The notes beneath the pieces are model-generated. The model was not told the origin of the DNA. It did not search any database and saw only the letters and a list, made by a program, of their open reading frames with translations. From JAXMEQ01 sp046348225 (lineage in GTDB: Bacteria > Pseudomonadota > Gammaproteobacteria > Burkholderiales > Burkholderiaceae_C), in assembly GCA_046348225.1 (NCBI GenBank), contig JAXMEQ010000020.1, positions 1-7,132 on the forward strand: a stretch of 7,132 nt of DNA, given 5' to 3'. This document shows positions 5,986 through 7,132 of the stretch, piece after piece. The translations under genes were made by a program, and so were the position numbers. The stretch's first letter is position 1. Every line of letters starts with the position of its first letter.

Positions 5986-6429
5986 ATGTCGCTTGAAAAG
6001 CCCTATCTCGACGTGCCCGGCACGATCATTTTCGATGCCGAGCAAAGCCGCAAAGGCTACTGGCTCAACCAGTTCTGCATGAGCCTGATGAAGGCTGCCA
6101 ACCGCGAGCGATTCAAAGCGGACGAGCGCGCCTATCTCGACGAATGGCCGATGACCGAGGAGCAGAAGCAGGCCGTGCTGGCGCGTGACCTCAACTGGTG
6201 CATGCGCACCGGCGGCAACATCTACTTCCTGGCCAAGATCGGTGCCACCGACGGCAAGAGCTTCCAGCAGATGGCCGGCTCCATGACCGGCATGACCGAG
6301 CAGGAATACCGCGACATGATGATCGGCGGCGGCCGCTCGATCGAAGGCAACCGCTTCCTCGGCGAGGACGGCGACGCCCAGCCGCATCGCCAGCCGCAGG
6401 GCGCGGCGGGCCAGAAGAAGGGAGCCTGA
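5986..6429 (+). CDS. ligA: Protocatechuate 4,5-dioxygenase alpha subunit
   Basis: This is the small subunit (147 residues) of the Fe(II) extradiol dioxygenase that cleaves protocatechuate between C4 and C5. It does not hold the iron; the helical alpha subunit covers the active site of the beta subunit. Recognisable segments are PYLDVPGTIIFDA (6-18), GYWLNQFCMSLMKAANRERF (24-43), DEWPMTEEQKQAVLARDLNW (52-71) and GGNIYFLAKIGATDGKSF (76-93). A conserved GSMTGMTEQEYRDMMIGGG (98-116) follows. The polar, Gln-rich tail from about 130 to 147 is probably disordered and makes the protein a little longer than the 139-residue LigA of Sphingobium. The same frame stays open far upstream through ligI, but the true start at 5986 is set by family similarity and by AAAGG (5975-5979), six bases before the ATG. 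The two-base gaps on both sides imply translational coupling. Confidence 0.94.
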   Translation: MSLEKPYLDVPGTIIFDAEQSRKGYWLNQFCMSLMKAANRERFKADERAYLDEWPMTEEQKQAVLARDLNWCMRTGGNIYFLAKIGATDGKSFQQMAGSMTGMTEQEYRDMMIGGGRSIEGNRFLGEDGDAQPHRQPQGAAGQKKGA

Positions 6430-6431
6430 CC

Positions 6432-7132
6432 ATGGCCCGCATCACCGCATCCGTCTACACCTCGCACGTGCCCGCCATCGGCGCGGCCATGGACCTTGGC
6501 AAGACCCACGAACCCTACTGGCAGCCGGTCTTCCAGGGCTACGAGTTCTCGCGTCAGTGGATGAAGGACCACAAGCCCGACGTCATCTTCCTCGTCTACA
6601 ACGACCATGCCACGGCGTTCAGCCTGGAGATGATTCCCACCTTCGCCATCGGCACGGCGGCCGAATACCAGCCCGCCGACGAGGGGTGGGGCCCGCGGCC
6701 GGTGCCCAAGGTGGTCGGCCATCCGGCGCTGGCCAGCCACATCGCGCAGTCGGTGATCCAGCAGGATTTCGACCTCACCATCGTCAACCGGATGGACGTG
6801 GACCACGGCCTCACCGTGCCGCTGTCGCTGATGTGCGGCGAGCTCGACCCGAAGACCGGCGCCTGGCCCTGCCCGGTGATTCCGTTTGCGGTCAACGTGG
6901 TGCAGTACCCGGTGCCCTCGGGCCGGCGCTGTTTCGCGCTGGGCCAGGCCATCCGCAAGGCGGTGGAATCCTTCGACGACGATCTGAACGTGCACATCTG
7001 GGGCACCGGCGGCATGAGCCACCAGCTGCAGGGCGCGCGCGCGGGCCTGATCAACCGCGAATGGGACAACGCCTGGCTCGACCAGATGATTGCCGACCCG
7101 GCGGGCTGCGCCGCCGTGCCGCATATCGACTA
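6432..7132 (+). CDS. ligB: Protocatechuate 4,5-dioxygenase beta (catalytic) subunit, 3'-truncated by the window
   Basis: This is the catalytic subunit of the class III (LigB-type) extradiol dioxygenase, giving 4-carboxy-2-hydroxymuconate semialdehyde from protocatechuate and O2. The window holds 233 codons; the complete protein is usually close to 280-300 residues. The N-terminus MARITASVYTSHVPAIGAAMD places iron ligand His12 in TSHVP. VYNDHATAF supplies the second iron ligand, His59. IWGTGGMSHQLQG carries His197, which matches the conserved catalytic base of LigB. NRMDVDHGLTVPLSLM (about 119-134) is another family signature. The third iron ligand, a glutamate, should lie just past the right edge and is not visible. 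GGGAG-like sequence GGGAG (6420-6424), seven bases before the ATG, lies inside the end of ligA. The dehydrogenase gene ligC/pmdC is expected next, but this is outside the window. Confidence 0.95.
   Translation, partial: MARITASVYTSHVPAIGAAMDLGKTHEPYWQPVFQGYEFSRQWMKDHKPDVIFLVYNDHATAFSLEMIPTFAIGTAAEYQPADEGWGPRPVPKVVGHPALASHIAQSVIQQDFDLTIVNRMDVDHGLTVPLSLMCGELDPKTGAWPCPVIPFAVNVVQYPVPSGRRCFALGQAIRKAVESFDDDLNVHIWGTGGMSHQLQGARAGLINREWDNAWLDQMIADPAGCAAVPHID

Noticed and set aside
5215..6429. A 404-codon plus-strand frame that could be read as a fusion of an unknown domain to the dioxygenase alpha subunit
   Set aside because: The first 257 codons are an Arg/Ala/Gly-rich out-of-frame reading of ligI. 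Only the part from 5986 is real protein, and it has its own start and Shine-Dalgarno.
1..7132. Search for mobile elements, CRISPR arrays, tRNA genes, phage or defence genes
   Set aside because: Apart from the operator-like elements I saw no transposase, long terminal repeats, regularly spaced repeats or tRNA-like folds, and nearly all the sequence is accounted for by the catabolic operon and its regulator.

Overview
This window is a protocatechuate (PCA) 4,5-cleavage (meta-cleavage) catabolic cluster, the lig/pmd type, from a high-GC proteobacterium. The gene content, the Bug-type solute-binding protein and the strong GC bias at third codon positions suggest Burkholderiales, most likely Comamonadaceae. 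That placement rests on recognising protein families and was not searched.

Layout. The left edge (1-157, minus) holds the start of an exported metallo-beta-lactamase-fold hydrolase. Bases 158-374 are intergenic and contain a likely rho-independent terminator for the next gene plus a sequence that closely resembles the regulator's operator. Bases 375-1286 (minus) encode a LysR-type regulator. The 132-bp divergent gap (1287-1418) carries a perfect interrupted dyad, ATTTGC-N7-GCAAAT, that fits the LysR T-N11-A rule. From 1419 to the right edge seven genes run on the plus strand with gaps of 2 to 36 bp, so they are probably one operon: 4-oxalomesaconate hydratase (ligJ/pmdE), 4-carboxy-4-hydroxy-2-oxoadipate aldolase (ligK/pmdF), a lipoprotein-type family-3 solute-binding protein, a TctC/Bug periplasmic binding protein, 2-pyrone-4,6-dicarboxylate hydrolase (ligI/pmdD), and the alpha and beta subunits of PCA 4,5-dioxygenase (ligA/pmdA, ligB/pmdB). 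The beta gene is cut by the window end.

How they work together. LigAB opens protocatechuate to 4-carboxy-2-hydroxymuconate semialdehyde. A dehydrogenase (LigC/PmdC), not in the window and expected just downstream, makes 2-pyrone-4,6-dicarboxylate. LigI hydrolyses this to 4-oxalomesaconate, LigJ hydrates that to 4-carboxy-4-hydroxy-2-oxoadipate, and LigK cleaves it to pyruvate and oxaloacetate. The two binding proteins presumably serve uptake or sensing of aromatic acids or related carboxylates, but no membrane permease is encoded with them here. The divergent LysR protein is the obvious candidate regulator.

No RNA genes, insertion sequences, CRISPR arrays or defence genes were found. The enzymes are well known. 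The less expected parts are the two unrelated orphan binding proteins inside the operon and a 15-of-18 copy of the operator downstream of the regulator gene.
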